DNA of 47,513 nucleotides, from contig JAWQRO010000232.1 of the NCBI GenBank assembly GCA_033557835.1, forward strand, positions 1 through 47,513, given 5' to 3'. Below are positions 23,886 to 35,581 of this stretch, in pieces (within the stretch, counting starts at the first letter, position 1; every line of letters starts with the position of its first letter). This stretch comes from Helochares maculicollis (taxonomy: Eukaryota > Arthropoda > Insecta > Coleoptera > Hydrophilidae). Below the pieces are notes generated by a model. The model had not been told where the DNA came from, searched no databases, and saw only the letters and a list, made by a program, of their open reading frames with translations. Position numbers and translations under genes: made by a program.

Positions 23886-23889
23886 AACG

Positions 23890-26150
23890 GGAACGTTACT
23901 ACAATAGACTAAATCATCATTTTCGTATGCGAAGAAAGTAAATTCCAGTCATTTACTCTAGACCCCAAAATTTCAGACTATTTTTTCATACATTCAAATC
24001 ACGTATTAAATCATTTTAATTACTTTGTGCCAAAAATGAGGCTCTTTTGAAATTGACAATTCATAACTTCAGTCAATTTGCTGACCGAAATTCAGCGCTA
24101 GAAACAAGATCCTGACTTTCTGGTTGATTTTGAGGCTTTGTGGGCTGTATAAGTTAGGTCTGATGGCCGACGATAAGTTTGGACAATGGATAGTGTGTTT
24201 AGATTTGTTTGTAATGCCTTTTGTTCGAGTTAAACAAACATAACAATCACTTGGTATATCAAATGGCAAATGCATGAACACTTTGTACTGGCATATTTAC
24301 AATGTAACTAACAGAAATAAAATAGAAATTAGTTAAATATAGTAGTTATACAGTTGTCGAAATTAAGTTATTACAAAAAAACGCGTATTGAGGTTAGAAA
24401 TGAATCTATAGCTGTCACAAACAAAATGAAACAAAACTTTTTTTTAGTGTAGGTTTGCTAACATAAACAAAAACCATTACTAAATTAATTTGACATAAAA
24501 AGTGTTTACCAATGTAATGGGACATTTTTCGCCCCAAGTTAAGCGTAAAATTTACAATTTTTGCAGCTGAATTTGGTCACCCAATAGACCAAACATTTTA
24601 TCGAAATTAAAGCAACTTTATGTAGACTGCACAATCCGTTCTCGTTTCAACTCTACACATAGGAAAGCATGTTACAAAAACTTTCACGAGGAGTTCTAAA
24701 ATAGAGAATCAAAATATTCCACAGTCGATGTCTGTTAACATGTAGTACATACAATATAAGTTTTGTCTCTACGCCTACGGGGAAAATTTATTGCTTCTAT
24801 TTTACTTGCGCAGCATACACTGCGAAGCTGCATCCGATCATATTCTTTTCATATAGTTACATCAAATACCTTTGATTCCATTTTGTTTCCCCTGGAAGAG
24901 TCATAATTACAACTTTCATGTGCGTGAGCTTTATTAATTTACAGCGCCATTCTACATTTTTTTCGAGCGTTGTTTGACAACAACGTTGTAGAATATATGC
25001 ACACAACAAAAGTACGTAAGTTTTTGAAAAGTCGATTTGAATCGGCATTTTGCCGGGCGCCCCTATCAACATTCTTATTCATTAACTGTAAAAGGAATTA
25101 ATGGGAACATATTGCACCTGAAAGAACCAACTCCTACGTTTGCTATAAATAGGCGATTTTTTGATTTGCTGCAACTTAATTATCGTTTTTGTGTTGGCGT
25201 AAAAGAACGAAGGCTGTATTAAGAAGTTCGTTATATTTGTAGCTTCAGCAAGGGCGTATGTTGACCCATTTTTGATTGACCCATCAAATATGAAAGCTAA
25301 ACCTTGAATAATTTATTCAATACTTTCTGTTGGAATAATAAATATTCAGCTTAATGAAATGGGAATATCTAACGATATGCATACATTTTATTCTAAGTAA
25401 AATATCACACCAATTAGTGAAATATTTTTCTGCGAACAATTTACGTTCAACGCCATGCTCTCTAAAACGACAGAATCAGCAATAATAATTGGAGAGTTAT
25501 TGATCTCAGATCCTTAAAAAGAATAAATTTGCACTTACAATGTAGGTGCATGACCGTACTAAAGCGCCCAGTTACAGTTAATCTTTAATGTAAAACTTCT
25601 AAAAGCAAAAATGTTTTTTAGCAAACACATGAAAGTACTACAATAAATTAAAATCGTTTTCAATACTAAAAGTAATAAATATTACAGGTGGAATAAATTG
25701 CAATGCTTACATTAAGATTTATCAAATAGATGACGGAATAGAGGATCATCTTAATTACTTTAAACTACTTGATGGTGGCATTTACCGGAAGTTGATCCAT
25801 ACTATACAACATTAATATCAAATAGTAAAGCGAGATTCATGCAACGAATAATTAAACGAACCAACTTCAACACTTGTTGAGCTGATAATTTGCAAATTGG
25901 TTTCATTAGTTGTATGCAATTATGCAGACTGTCAAAGAGCTTAACTGCCTACAAATACTATTATTAGAAATAGCTATGTATACAGTTTATTTCACAAAAT
26001 TATATTGTTTTGTTAAACTACTATCAAAAGTTACCAATTATGCTCAGTATAAACATTTTGGGTATTCTCGAAAACAAACTTTTTGGGAATATGTTTATCT
26101 CGAATTAAGGTCCAACATTAAATACGTTATCTACAGATTTGCTTTATAAA
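23890..26150. other. AT-rich region without a recognisable gene
   Basis: Open frames up to 79 codons (25910-26149, +) lack domains. No repeat pair or TIR was found by eye. Confidence 0.45.
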
Positions 26151-26158
26151 TCATTAAA

Positions 26159-26345
26159 CACTAGTTCTTACCCGCAGCTTCGCTTGCTTGAATTTTAGAA
26201 TTTGCTTGATCTTCTTCATACAATGTTACTAGCTATGATGTAATTATATCGCAAATATTACTTGTCACATTACCGTTGATACTCCTACCAGGAATTTAAC
26301 ACTTGATGTATGTTAGTGTTATTTTAAAGATTCTTAGCTTAGTAG
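26159..26345. repeat. Dispersed repeat starting ACTAG..ACCCGCAGCTTCGC (pairs with 41887)
   Basis: Starts ACTAGTTCTTACCCGCAGCTTCGC and shares order and wording with 41887-42060 (ACTAGCAATTACCCGCAGCTTTG, then ..GCTATGAT.., GATACTCCTACCA versus GATGCTACCAACTG). Many insect interspersed repeats begin with ACCCGC-GCTTCGC. The class (RTE/SINE-like) is not determinable here. Confidence 0.55.
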
Positions 26346-27029
26346 TAGTTGGCATAGGCCAACGGTTCACTATGAATCAAAATAAAAAAGTGATTTACTC
26401 GAGCCCTTGTCCCAGCATTTAATTTTCATGCAATATTTATTAATAAGCTAGATGATTGGCACAAAATTTTTTTACTTTTATTAGTCAATTAACAAACTCT
26501 AACTCTCAATATATTTACCATAATATTAAATTTGTTTACCTTAATATATCTCAATTTTTTAAAGCAGAATCTTTTATCTGCTGCCTTTATACTCTGGCAC
26601 GAGAATCTGCTAAGGCTTATGGCAAAAAAATTAAATTCAATTGCATACAATAGTGGTGAATAATATTTAATCTTGAGCCAAATTCCTTCGTCTTGCCAAA
26701 GATTTTTTTTTAATTATGATAATTTCATGTCTTTTAATCTGGGGTTTAGATTTAGATGATTGTAGTCAAAAATTATCGGAATTGAATTCACCTATTCGTT
26801 TGATTTCAAAACAAATTGCACACTTATTTCATTCTATTTATGACGCAGGACTAATACAGACAACTTCATTTCATCTCTTCAGCTCTATTAAATAAACTTC
26901 CCTTAAGACTTAATTTTTGAAAACAAATGCAAATTTTATTTTTTACTTGGAATATAGTGTCACTTCTAACAGCAGGATTTTGTAATTTTCTCAATTTCTC
27001 ATCTGTCCCAATTCGACGACTGACAACTG
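26346..27029. other. AT-rich gap before the LINE
   Basis: No feature is recognised. A faint LINE resemblance only becomes readable from about 27030, so the true LINE 5' end could lie here. Confidence 0.35.
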
Positions 27030-27838
27030 AAATCTTGCACCAGATGCAATTGATTATAGAAAGAGCTACAAGAAAACTCAGCATAAGCTAATCATAGAGC
27101 GAAGTCAATTGTTAGCAATGGTCAACAGCGGCAGCAACTCGCATTACAAACAGACGCTCATTACATATTTCGCTAACTTCTATGAAAACCTCTATAAACA
27201 GTTTCTGGTAGTTTAGAAAACATAATAAATTATCGAACAATAAGCTTGCTACCACTGGTAGCTTTAGTATTCACGAAAATCATCCAGAACCGTTTAACAA
27301 ACACTCTAGATTCTATGCCGCCAAAAGAACAAACAGCTTTCAGAACTGGATTCAGCACCATGGATCACATCTAACTGCCCGAGAAATAATCAGCAAGATC
27401 AAAGAACACACTCTGACGAAAAAGCCGTTGACGCTATCTTTTTTGTAGCAATAACAGACGTCCTAAAAACGAAAGGCAAAGATAAAGCCTTCATCGAAAT
27501 CATCTACAATATACATGACGAAACAAAAGCAGAAGTAAAACTTCATGACCCAATTAGTAAGTTCTCAACAACAAGAGGTGTATGTTAAGGTGGCTTAGTC
27601 TCTCCTAAGCTATTCACGCCAGCGTTTGAATAAGTCTTCTGCAAATTAAACTGGGAAAATAAGGGCCCACAAATCAATGGTGAAAGGTTTAACAGCCTTT
27701 GATTCACAGATGAGCTACTTCTTGTACCGGATAGTCCAAATAAGTTACAAAATCTAATTAACGAATCATATTTTGCCAGTCAAAAAGTAGGGTTAGAAAT
27801 AAACCATTCAAATACAAAAGTGATGTTCAACGTATTTA
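27030..27838 (+). pseudogene. RTE-like LINE reverse transcriptase, 5' portion, interrupted by mariner
   Basis: Plus-strand LINE remnant with stops and frameshifts. Readable pieces: NYRTISLLPLVALVFTKIIQ (about 27220-27290), KEQTAFRTGFSTMDH (about 27320), a decayed motif A region, and a motif B region where QGD-ISPKLF is eroded (about 27580-27620). Then follow KLNWENKGPQING (about 27640) and KVGLEINHSNTKVMFN (about 27785-27835). The reading stops dead at the mariner that begins at 27839 and resumes at 29102. The catalytic FADD is eroded to FTDE. Clade assignment rests on the GFST and QGD-ISPKLF-type wording. Confidence 0.8.
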
Positions 27839-29099
27839 TCACGTGATCAAGTTTAAAATGTCGTTTTGTTGTCAAGATATGGTACATGAAATCTATTGAA
27901 GTAACCTTTGGAACGCAAAGCGCAATTTTTTTGGCAAGATTGCCCACTACAAAACATCATATTCATTTAGTTGTTTACGAGTTAGTAGCAAACTTCTTTT
28001 TCGTGTCGAATTTTGAGCCAAGTAAAGAGCATTTGCAGCACGTAATGATTTTCTTGTTCAATCAAAAGAAAAAGGCATCGGAAAGTCATCCAATTCTTGT
28101 AGGGACTTATGGCGATCTTGCTCCAACTGTCAAGGCTTGTGAATGCTGGTTTCAACGTTTCAAAAGTGGTGATTTCAATGTTATTGACAAAGAACATGAA
28201 AATTGAGCAAAAAAATTTCAAGACGACAAATTACAGACAGTATTGGACGAATACGATACACAAACACAACAAATGATGGCAGAGCAGTTGAATGTTACTC
28301 GGTAAGCTCTTTTCGATTGCCTGAGAGCCATGGGAAAGTTTCAAAAGGTTGGTAAACAGGTTTCACACAAACTGAACGAACGATAGATGGAAAGATGAAA
28401 AACTGTTTGCAAAATGCTGTATTTACGCAACAAAAGAAAGGGTTTTCTGCGTCGCGTTGTAACTGGCGATGAAAAATGGATATATTTTGAGAATCCGAAA
28501 CGTGGGTAACGCCAGGGCAACCATTAACATAGTATACAAAACCAGATCGTTTTGGGAAGAAGACAATGCCGTGTGTGTGGTGAGATCAGAAGAGAGTAGT
28601 GTACTACGAGCCTCTCAAACCTGGCGAAACAGCTAATACCGTCCTCTACCGACAACAGATGATCAATTTAAACCACGCATTGATCGAAAAACGCCCAGAA
28701 TGGGCTTGAAGACACGGAAAAGTCATTCTGCAGAATGGCAACACTCCTGCACATTCAGCCAAAGTACTCAAAGAAACGATTTCCTCGTTTGGTTAGGAAC
28801 CCCTACTCCACCCGCCGTAATCACCAGAGCCTGGCGCGTTCTGATTATCACCTCTTCTCATCGATGGGACACGCACTGGCTGAGCAATACTTCAAGACTT
28901 TCGAGAATATACAAAAATTGCTCGATGATTGGATATCAATGAAAGTTGACGCTTTCTTATGGAATGGTATTCATAAATTGCCTGAGAGATTGATAAAATG
29001 TGTAAAAAGCGAGAGCCAATACTTTGAATAAAAAATCTTTTGCCATTGTTCTTAAGTAATTTTTCATGAAACAAACAACATTTTAAACTTGTGCACCTG
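27839..29099 (+). mobile_element. Complete mauritiana-type mariner inserted in a LINE
   Basis: A 1261-bp element flanked by TA (27837-27838 and 29100-29101). The left TIR has the core ATCAAGTTTAAAATGTCG (27846-27863), and the right TIR (29099 leftward) reads, on the opposite strand, CCAGGTGCACAAGTTTAAAA. It is close in length and ends to Mos1-type mariners. The transposase region runs from 28003 to 29031. Confidence 0.93.
28003..29031 (+). pseudogene. mauritiana-type mariner transposase, start and catalytic residue lost
   Basis: The expected ATG is GTG at 28003; the sister copy at 2774 keeps ATG. The N-terminal HTH reads CECWFQRFKSGDFNV and a premature TGA follows at 28204-28206. Downstream come EQLNVTR, the first catalytic Asp in VVTGDEKWIYFENPKR (GAT 28468-28470), and a region damaged by several frameshifts. 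At the second catalytic position the motif reads LQNGNTPAHSA where HDN is expected, so Asp appears replaced by Gly. The third Asp is kept in RSDYHLFSSMGHALAEQ, and the end KLPERL-KCVKSESQYFE is normal for the subfamily. Inactive. Confidence 0.9.
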
Positions 29100-29101
29100 G
29101 T

Positions 29102-29886
29102 ACACCAGGTATTTACATCATCGTGAATGGAAAGGCATTAGAAGAAGTTGCGGAAAATTTATACTCTGTCCAATCAGTCCATGTTTCAGGATCACTGCTC
29201 CCAGATACAGAAGATGTAAACCGACTTGGAGAGCATTCGAGAGTTACTACACAATATTCCAATTCAGAATCGCTCCCTCTCTAAAAGGCAAAACCTTTGA
29301 TCAATGCATCTTACTTACATTAATACATGGCTGTGAAACTTAGATTCAAAATGCACACATCACACAGAAGCTTGTAACTATCCAAAGAGCTATGGAAAGA
29401 AACATGTGAGGAATAAAAAAGCGGGACCAGAAAAGGAATGACTGGATAAGACAAAATCTAAAGTGACTGACATTATCAATAGAATAAAGTCATTGAAATG
29501 GTAGGGGCCTGGACATATCGCAGCAGCAATTGACAGCAGATGGACTACAAGACTAATCGAATGGTACCCATGAGACGCAAAATGACCAAAGAAACGTCGA
29601 CAGATGGGACCGATACATTAGAAAGATCGTAGGAACTTGGCTCAGAATAGCAAACTGCGATACTTGGAAAATCTAAGAGAAACATACATAGCTGAAGAAT
29701 TAAAAAATGTCTTCTTGAAATGGACGTTTACATTAAAATACCAAAATGTCCCCTTTGAAGTTAGTAAGACCTAAGATACTAATAAAAAGATATCTGTGAA
29801 AAACAGCTCAAAATAAAAAGGAAACAAAACTAAGAGGCTACAATATAGGTGGAATTAGTTACATATGAGGATGATGATGATGATGG
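29102..29886 (+). pseudogene. RTE-like LINE, 3' portion after the mariner, with (GAT)5 tail
   Basis: Continues the LINE of 27030-27838. Readable pieces: GIYIIVNGKALEEV (about 29108), WRAFESYYTIF (29230), SLKGKTFDQCILLTLIHGCET (29281-29340, cf. CILPVLTYGCET), IQRAMERNM-GI (29380), RNDWIRQNLK (29430), GHIAAAIDSRWTTRLIEWYP (29510-29570) and ETYIAEELK. Such a tail domain follows the RT in many insect LINEs. The 3' end has a (GAT)5 microsatellite at 29870-29886, as is usual for RTE-like tails. Several stops interrupt it. Confidence 0.8.
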
Positions 29887-30239
29887 TATAATATTTGTGT
29901 ACGAGACTGGCGCCTCACAAGGCAATAAACTGTTTTTCTTCAAGTGGGTATTGCACTCTCCGCCATTATTACTCACAACTTCTTACTCACACAAAACTTT
30001 CTAAAATTTATGGAATCATCAATGTTGCGCGCGATAATAAACTTTTTAAATGCAGACGGTGTATGTGCTTAGTGGAGTCACATATAGCGGACACGTTATA
30101 AATAACGAGATGTAACTCGTTTTCTTTACGAGTGCCCCGTCCACGCACTCGACGTTTCGGAAAGGTATTAATAAAACATTCAAGAGGGCGAATACTTTTG
30201 CCTTTTTACGCAAATCTCCTCTCCCTTTATGATAAACGT
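29887..30239. other. Noncoding stretch after the LINE tail
   Basis: Moderate GC, no gene recognised. Grades into the GC-richer island that follows. Confidence 0.35.
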
Positions 30240-31590
30240 GGTTTTTGATCCCCCTCACGTTTGGGATTATAATGCGAGCCTACTTTACAGGGGCGGCGGG
30301 TTTTATCAACGATGACACTAGAAATTGTACCGAACAAACACCGAAATAGAAATGTGTCCAACCGTAAATCAAGTTAAATATTCGCACCTCCTTAATAAAT
30401 ATGAGAACCGCGAGCTCCTGGTCTCCCTGTTCCACGGTCTCCCTGCCCCCTGACATTCCTATATCCACAGGTCTCCCCGTCGTACTTGTAAACGGCTGGA
30501 TCCCCATGAACAGCCGGACCACTTCGATCCTGCATGAACTTCTTGTCTCCCTGAATCTCAGGCGCTCCCCGAATCTCAGATCTTCCCTGAACCTGCGGCC
30601 TCTTATTTTCCGGATACTGGTTTTAGTAATTAATTCTCCGGTGCGGTGGACACATGAATATGATTATTTAAACACCGCCGGTGCCATTTCTTCCGATTAA
30701 TTATTAAACGTGAGCACGTCGCGATTCTTCGGATTACAGGGAACCGCATAGAAGCCGTGCCGTATTTTCGTTGCCGCTGCCACTGCCACGGGCAGCGGCA
30801 CCGCCACCGCCACAACCGCTCCTACACCTTCTCAGATCACCTCCTGATGTAAACGTGAGAAGTTTTAACGCACTCTCCGTTAACCCTCGCCTCGTCCGGA
30901 ATATCGAAACTGGAAAGGCGGCACTTTCCCTGCAAAATTCATAAGCTATCCTTCCCATGCCATCAGTGCGACGATGAAATTCTCCCACACATCTCCTGGT
31001 CCCGTCTAAACTGTCCTTATCTATTTGATCTTTTCTTATAATCCTGAAGGTTTCCGCCCCTCCCACCGCCCCTCCCACCGCCCGGTATTTAATTGGTGTT
31101 ATTTCTCGTTTATTAATTAAATTACGAGTTCAAAATTCATTTCATTTCAATTCGAAGGAAAAGCTTTGCAAATTGAAAAACGAGCATCCTTACATCGGCA
31201 TCTTTAAAATTTTAGGCAGTGTACATTAATTTGAAATGAAATATTTTCACGGCTTTCTTCAGGAACAATTCAATTAGAGATGCGCCCTCGAGTGCGCTTC
31301 TCAGAGGGGTCGTTACGATTAAGCTGTTTGATTATAACATAATTAATAACAAATTAAATTACCTCTATGAAGCAATAAATTCCGTAGAAACCGTGGGTTA
31401 TGATTTATGTGGCCCTCCAATCAAAGCGTAATGGCTTTTAATCTTGATTATTTGAGTTCTTTACATTCAGCTTGTTGACGTAAACAGGCAATTAGTTAAA
31501 GAAAACAAAAGGTCCTATCGATTTGGAAGGCGGTTGTATCGGGCGTGCGATTTGATAATGCACGTGATTACGTCAGGACCGTGCAAACAT
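30240..31590. other. GC-richer island, candidate conserved noncoding/regulatory block
   Basis: Markedly more G+C than the window average, free of recognisable TE motifs. It carries homeodomain-type TAATTA cores (30627-30635, 30696-30708, TTAATTAA at 31113-31120, about 31340), a GCC/CGC-rich run (30775-30830) and a C-rich tract (31054-31083). Open frames on both strands (30401-30700 +, 31078-30734 -) overlap each other and contain no domain, so they are not called. It could be a developmental-gene enhancer, a promoter-proximal CpG-rich region or a UTR. Confidence 0.35.
31054..31085 (-). other. G-quadruplex-forming motif on the minus strand, 12-bp repeat
   Basis: The plus strand has CCGCCCCTCCCA twice in tandem plus CCGCCC. 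The minus strand therefore has five runs of 3-4 G with loops of 1 or 4 bases (31083-31057), a canonical G4 motif. Confidence 0.85.
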
Positions 31591-31908
31591 TCCAAAATTT
31601 TTAAATTTAAAAACCTTTAAATGTCGAAATCGTTGGGGAAACCTTAAAATTTCAAAATCTTAAATTTCAAAACCTCAAAAGTTCAAATTTTTAAAATTTG
31701 ACAACTTTAAAATTTTAAAACCTTAAAATTTCTGAACCTTAAAACTTTAAAATCTTAAAAGTTCAAAACCTTTAAATGTTAAAATCTTTCAATTTCGGTA
31801 CCTAGATTTCAGATTCCTCAAATTTCAGATTTCTCACTTGCAGACACCTTAAATTTCAGATTCTTTATATTTAAGATTCCTTGAGCTTCACATTCCTTAA
31901 ATTTCAGA
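31591..31908. repeat. Cryptic AT-rich tandem repeat (TTTAAAATTTCAAAACCT-like)
   Basis: Variants of AAACCTTAAAATTTC recur about every 12-20 bp from 31591 to about 31790, then drift into CTTAAATTTCAGATTC variants up to 31908. It is degenerate, with no fixed unit, so it is an old simple or minisatellite tract with no coding potential. Confidence 0.75.
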
Positions 31909-32799
31909 GTATCGCGGACGAGCAGCTTGAGCGTGCAGGCTAAAAGCTCCGATATCTGTGTTATAAGTAATGCATCCACTGGTTTAGAGGAATATCGATC
32001 GTGATGTTAGGATCGACCGGGAGCACCAACGCATTTCTGGAATGTATTTACCTTTTACGTTGAAACTTTAATTTGCGTGTAGCACAAATATGAGTTCCTG
32101 CTGAAAGAGATAGAGAAATATACTATTCTGTTAGAATTCAGTTGGTGTTCTATCAACTCGTTTGAATAGTATGTTTTCAGCCTTTTAATAACGTTGGACA
32201 TATTTTTCAAAGCTAAATGTACTATGTACTGAAATTATTACACACTAGCCTGATGGATGCTTTTATATATTCTGCGTTTATAGAATACATTTCAATTCAT
32301 CATACAAAAATAAAGATGTGAAGACAAAATCACTTTAGCAATATTTACATGCCTTATATCGACTTAATATTTAAGTATTATTTTATAAAAATGCTTTTAC
32401 ATTATGAAACTACGATCGTTCTCAAGAAGAGAAATATATCATAAAACTAGACATATCGGCAATAGATCATGATGCTGAAATTGTGAATTTAGTAGCTGCT
32501 CCCTTTAAATAGAGCAATTGCATTAAAACTTTGTACGATCATATAAAGAAAAATACGGACTATTTCGACTTAATATTCATGTATATGCAGGTACATCATA
32601 GACCTGCCAGTGGATTATTTAGTTACAAAACTCAACTAAATGTCATTTTTAGTCAATACGACAAGACAATTGTCCAACCACTGGGGTTCTTAATTAATCT
32701 TTCACAAAAGTGCCACATATTTATTTCCATATTTATTTGCAGATTAAATAATTTAACTGCGCACAATATTTATGTTTCCTTATTTATTTTACATCAGTT
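31909..32799. other. Unannotated stretch
   Basis: No gene recognised. The first 130 bp (31909-32040) are GC-richer and may belong to the island to the left; the rest is AT-rich. Confidence 0.35.
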
Positions 32800-34800
32800 C
32801 AGCTGCTGCTCTCCTGACGTCGTCGGTCTAAGAGCCGAACTATGTTTGTCTTCTGGTCTCCTTCGACTTCCTTACAAAGGGAGGCTGTTTTAACTTTTGC
32901 CCGACGACTGTTACGATGACGGATACAGCGCATCTGGTACTGAGGGTTGCTCTTAGAATTACTTCTAGGAACCAGGAAACGTTAGCCATTTGTCAATTTT
33001 ACCAACGATTCCTAGAGCCTGCCAACTACAGCTCATTAAGTAATAATTATCGGCTAGGGCGACTACAAATACTGTTGACATGTTCAACTTAGCAAAATTT
33101 ATTATAGCTACATCCGTTGCTGTATTTCGTTAGTAGAAGCGATGGCCAGAATTGTTACAACCTTGATCGGTCGTGTATTCGGCGGTGTCATAGTATGCCA
33201 GTTACGCAAGCCACTTAAGCCATGCTGTGTTAATTGGGCCTCGTATGTCGGCGGATGTCATTCCATCGTTGTTAATGACAGAGCCTAGATATTTGAACTT
33301 CTCAAATTTGTTGATGTCCTCACCGTTCATTCTGATCGTACCATCGGTTTGGGGTCCTTATTCCATGTACTTGGTCTTTTTGGTATTTAACTCAACCAAG
33401 AGTTCTTTAACCGTTTCTTCCAATATTAAATTTGCTGCTGTAATTCTATGCTAGTTGTGCTGGGGAAGAAAACATCGTTGGTGAATAATAGTGAGTATGG
33501 ATGTGGATCTTGGAGATCAGCCGTGAATGTGACTATGTATAAGACGAAGAAGAGCGGAGAGAGGGCAGATCATTGGTGAATGCCAACACTAGTAGAGAAA
33601 GACGGCGATATTTTTGATGGGCAATGGATGGACTGGATGATGTTGATGTAGAAAAGCTTCACTCAGGATTCTTAAGCTTCAGGAGTATTGGTCTGAGTGC
33701 GTGCGAAATCAAGCTGCGTGGTATACGATCAACAGCTTTCTCCCGGTCATGCTTTTCCTTGACCAAGCTGAGGAAAGACATATGTAGTGCTTCCCTCGTT
33801 GCTTCTCCAAAACCAGCTTGACTTCGTGAATTGCGTTAGTTGTGCTGCTTCCATTTAAGAGACTGCATTAGTTAGGAGTGATGCTAATGATGTTTGTTGA
33901 GCCGATCGTAGATAACTCTTTTGTAAAATACCATATAAACCGGATCTTGTGTCAATGTGTAATGTCAATACCCACTAATATGGATACAGCTGTGCTTGTT
34001 TCATAGTGTTTTCCGGGGCTCGTTATTATTCTAGCCAAAAGTGCAAGCGATTTAATCATATTTATTTATTTCATGGTAGTATTTACTATTACATAAAATA
34101 CATCCATTCAGATATCTGACATGATTGTACCTCTGCGCTGGTGTTGATCAGATTATAAAGAACAAGATTTTCTCACCTTTTGCCAGTGGCTGTTGTAATT
34201 CTCACGTTTCCCACAATTTCATTCACTTCGCAGAACTGGCCATTACATTCACCCCAATAGTCACCAGATGTAACATCCGCTTATCTTAGCTCGAAAATTA
34301 CGTCATGGTGAGCCTAACAATATTACTAAAGATAACAAGAAATGCATTTGAATTATCGATATTAGCAGGATTTACTAGGGTTAAATCCGTTAAAAGCGTC
34401 AGACTGTATTTCTTCTAAGAATCGCTGACCACCAAGGTTAACATAGATTGACAAGAATTACAACGCTGTCGTAATGAAGTAGCTTCCACATTTCCTCTGA
34501 AATGCTGTGAGGTCCTGTTGCTTTTTCTTTCTTCAATTTCTTAACAGCTGCGAGTATCTCGGCTTCGCTGATTTATGGTTAGGGTCTAACTGTGGGGTCG
34601 GCTGTGATAATTTGCAGGTGGAAAACTTCGGTGTTGCAAATGCTCGAGAAGTGTACACTCCAGTGCTGGAGATGGCGGATCGATCTCGTAGTATTTAGTG
34701 GTTGGAATTTTTAATGAATTTGACCTGGCCTGACTCGGTATCATGGGTTGCTCCGTGACGTGAGATGTCGAGGCGGTAGATTGTTCTAGAGGTTAAATTT
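32800..34800 (-). pseudogene. Minus-strand RTE-like LINE remnant
   Basis: Read right to left: a KATGPHSISEEMW-type motif in pieces (about 34540-34480, the 'KA-GPD-I--E--K' RT lead-in), VNEIVGNVRITTATGK (about 34230-34180), EKHDREKAVDRIPRSL (about 33755-33710, RT motif A where DLEKAYDRVPR is expected), HQ-SALSPLFFVLYI (about 33580-33530, motif B), a decayed YSLLFTNDVF (about 33490, where FADD is expected), and DGTIRMNGEDINKFEKFKYL (about 33340-33285) followed by GSVINNDG. A tail similar to K-R-RRRPEDK appears near 32850. Stops and frameshifts are abundant. It differs in wording from the LINE at 27-29.9 kb, so it is a second family or clade member. Confidence 0.85.
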
Positions 34801-35579
34801 TCCGAATTCCAAGCAATTTTAGGTGATCATATTAGAAAATGCTCTAATGTACTATTCCTAAGATTAATTGAGATTTTTGAATAATAATTGTGATTAACTT
34901 CATATATCTTTGAAAAGCCATTCAGGCTTTGAACTTATGAATTTTATATATTCTGAATTGTTTCAGAACTGACTTCCTAAAATTGTCACAATTTACCATC
35001 GATTCGTTGAACTTTTGAATGTGTGCTGTGATCATTTACATTTAAAATATCTTATGATTATTTTTGGCTACACTTTATTTCCATAAATCATTCTGAAGTT
35101 TTTTGACATTATACTTTTTGAATGCGTCTCGAAGCTTTTGAAAAATATTTTTCAGAAAATGATTTCATGGCTGCATCTTCATTCGCAGTTGATCACTCTT
35201 AAGGTGTTTTAAATATTCATTTAGTGATTACTCGGAGCGTTTCCAGGTACTACTTTCATTTACTTTTCTAAATGAATTCTCAATATATTTCCATAGGTAA
35301 TCATTCATTTTGTGATTTTTACATTCTTGTGTTAGTATACAATGTATAGTGAAGAGAAAGTATTGCTATCATGGAAACATTCAAACTCGGATCTTCACGT
35401 TTTTGATTTGCAAAAAATAAAAAGTTTCTAAAACAAAATCGGCAGAGCGTTTTATTAATGCAGTAAATAGTATTCGCATGCTGTATTAGAATACGAGAGT
35501 GTTCAACGTGTTCTAAGACAACTGAACCAATTTTAACACTAATAAATGCAAAGATGAACAAAAACCGTAATTATTTGTA
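34801..35579. other. AT-rich gap
   Basis: No gene or repeat recognised. Its right end provides the TA target of the mariner at 35582. Confidence 0.4.
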
Positions 35580-35581
35580 TA

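Noticed and set aside
29086..29111. Second mariner TIR beginning CCAGGT right of 29099
   Set aside because: The apparent palindrome is explained by the LINE sequence that continues in frame after the TA target.
30401..31078. Open frames of 99 and 114 codons as genes
   Set aside because: They overlap on opposite strands in GC-rich DNA, where long frames arise by chance; no domain or homology recognised.
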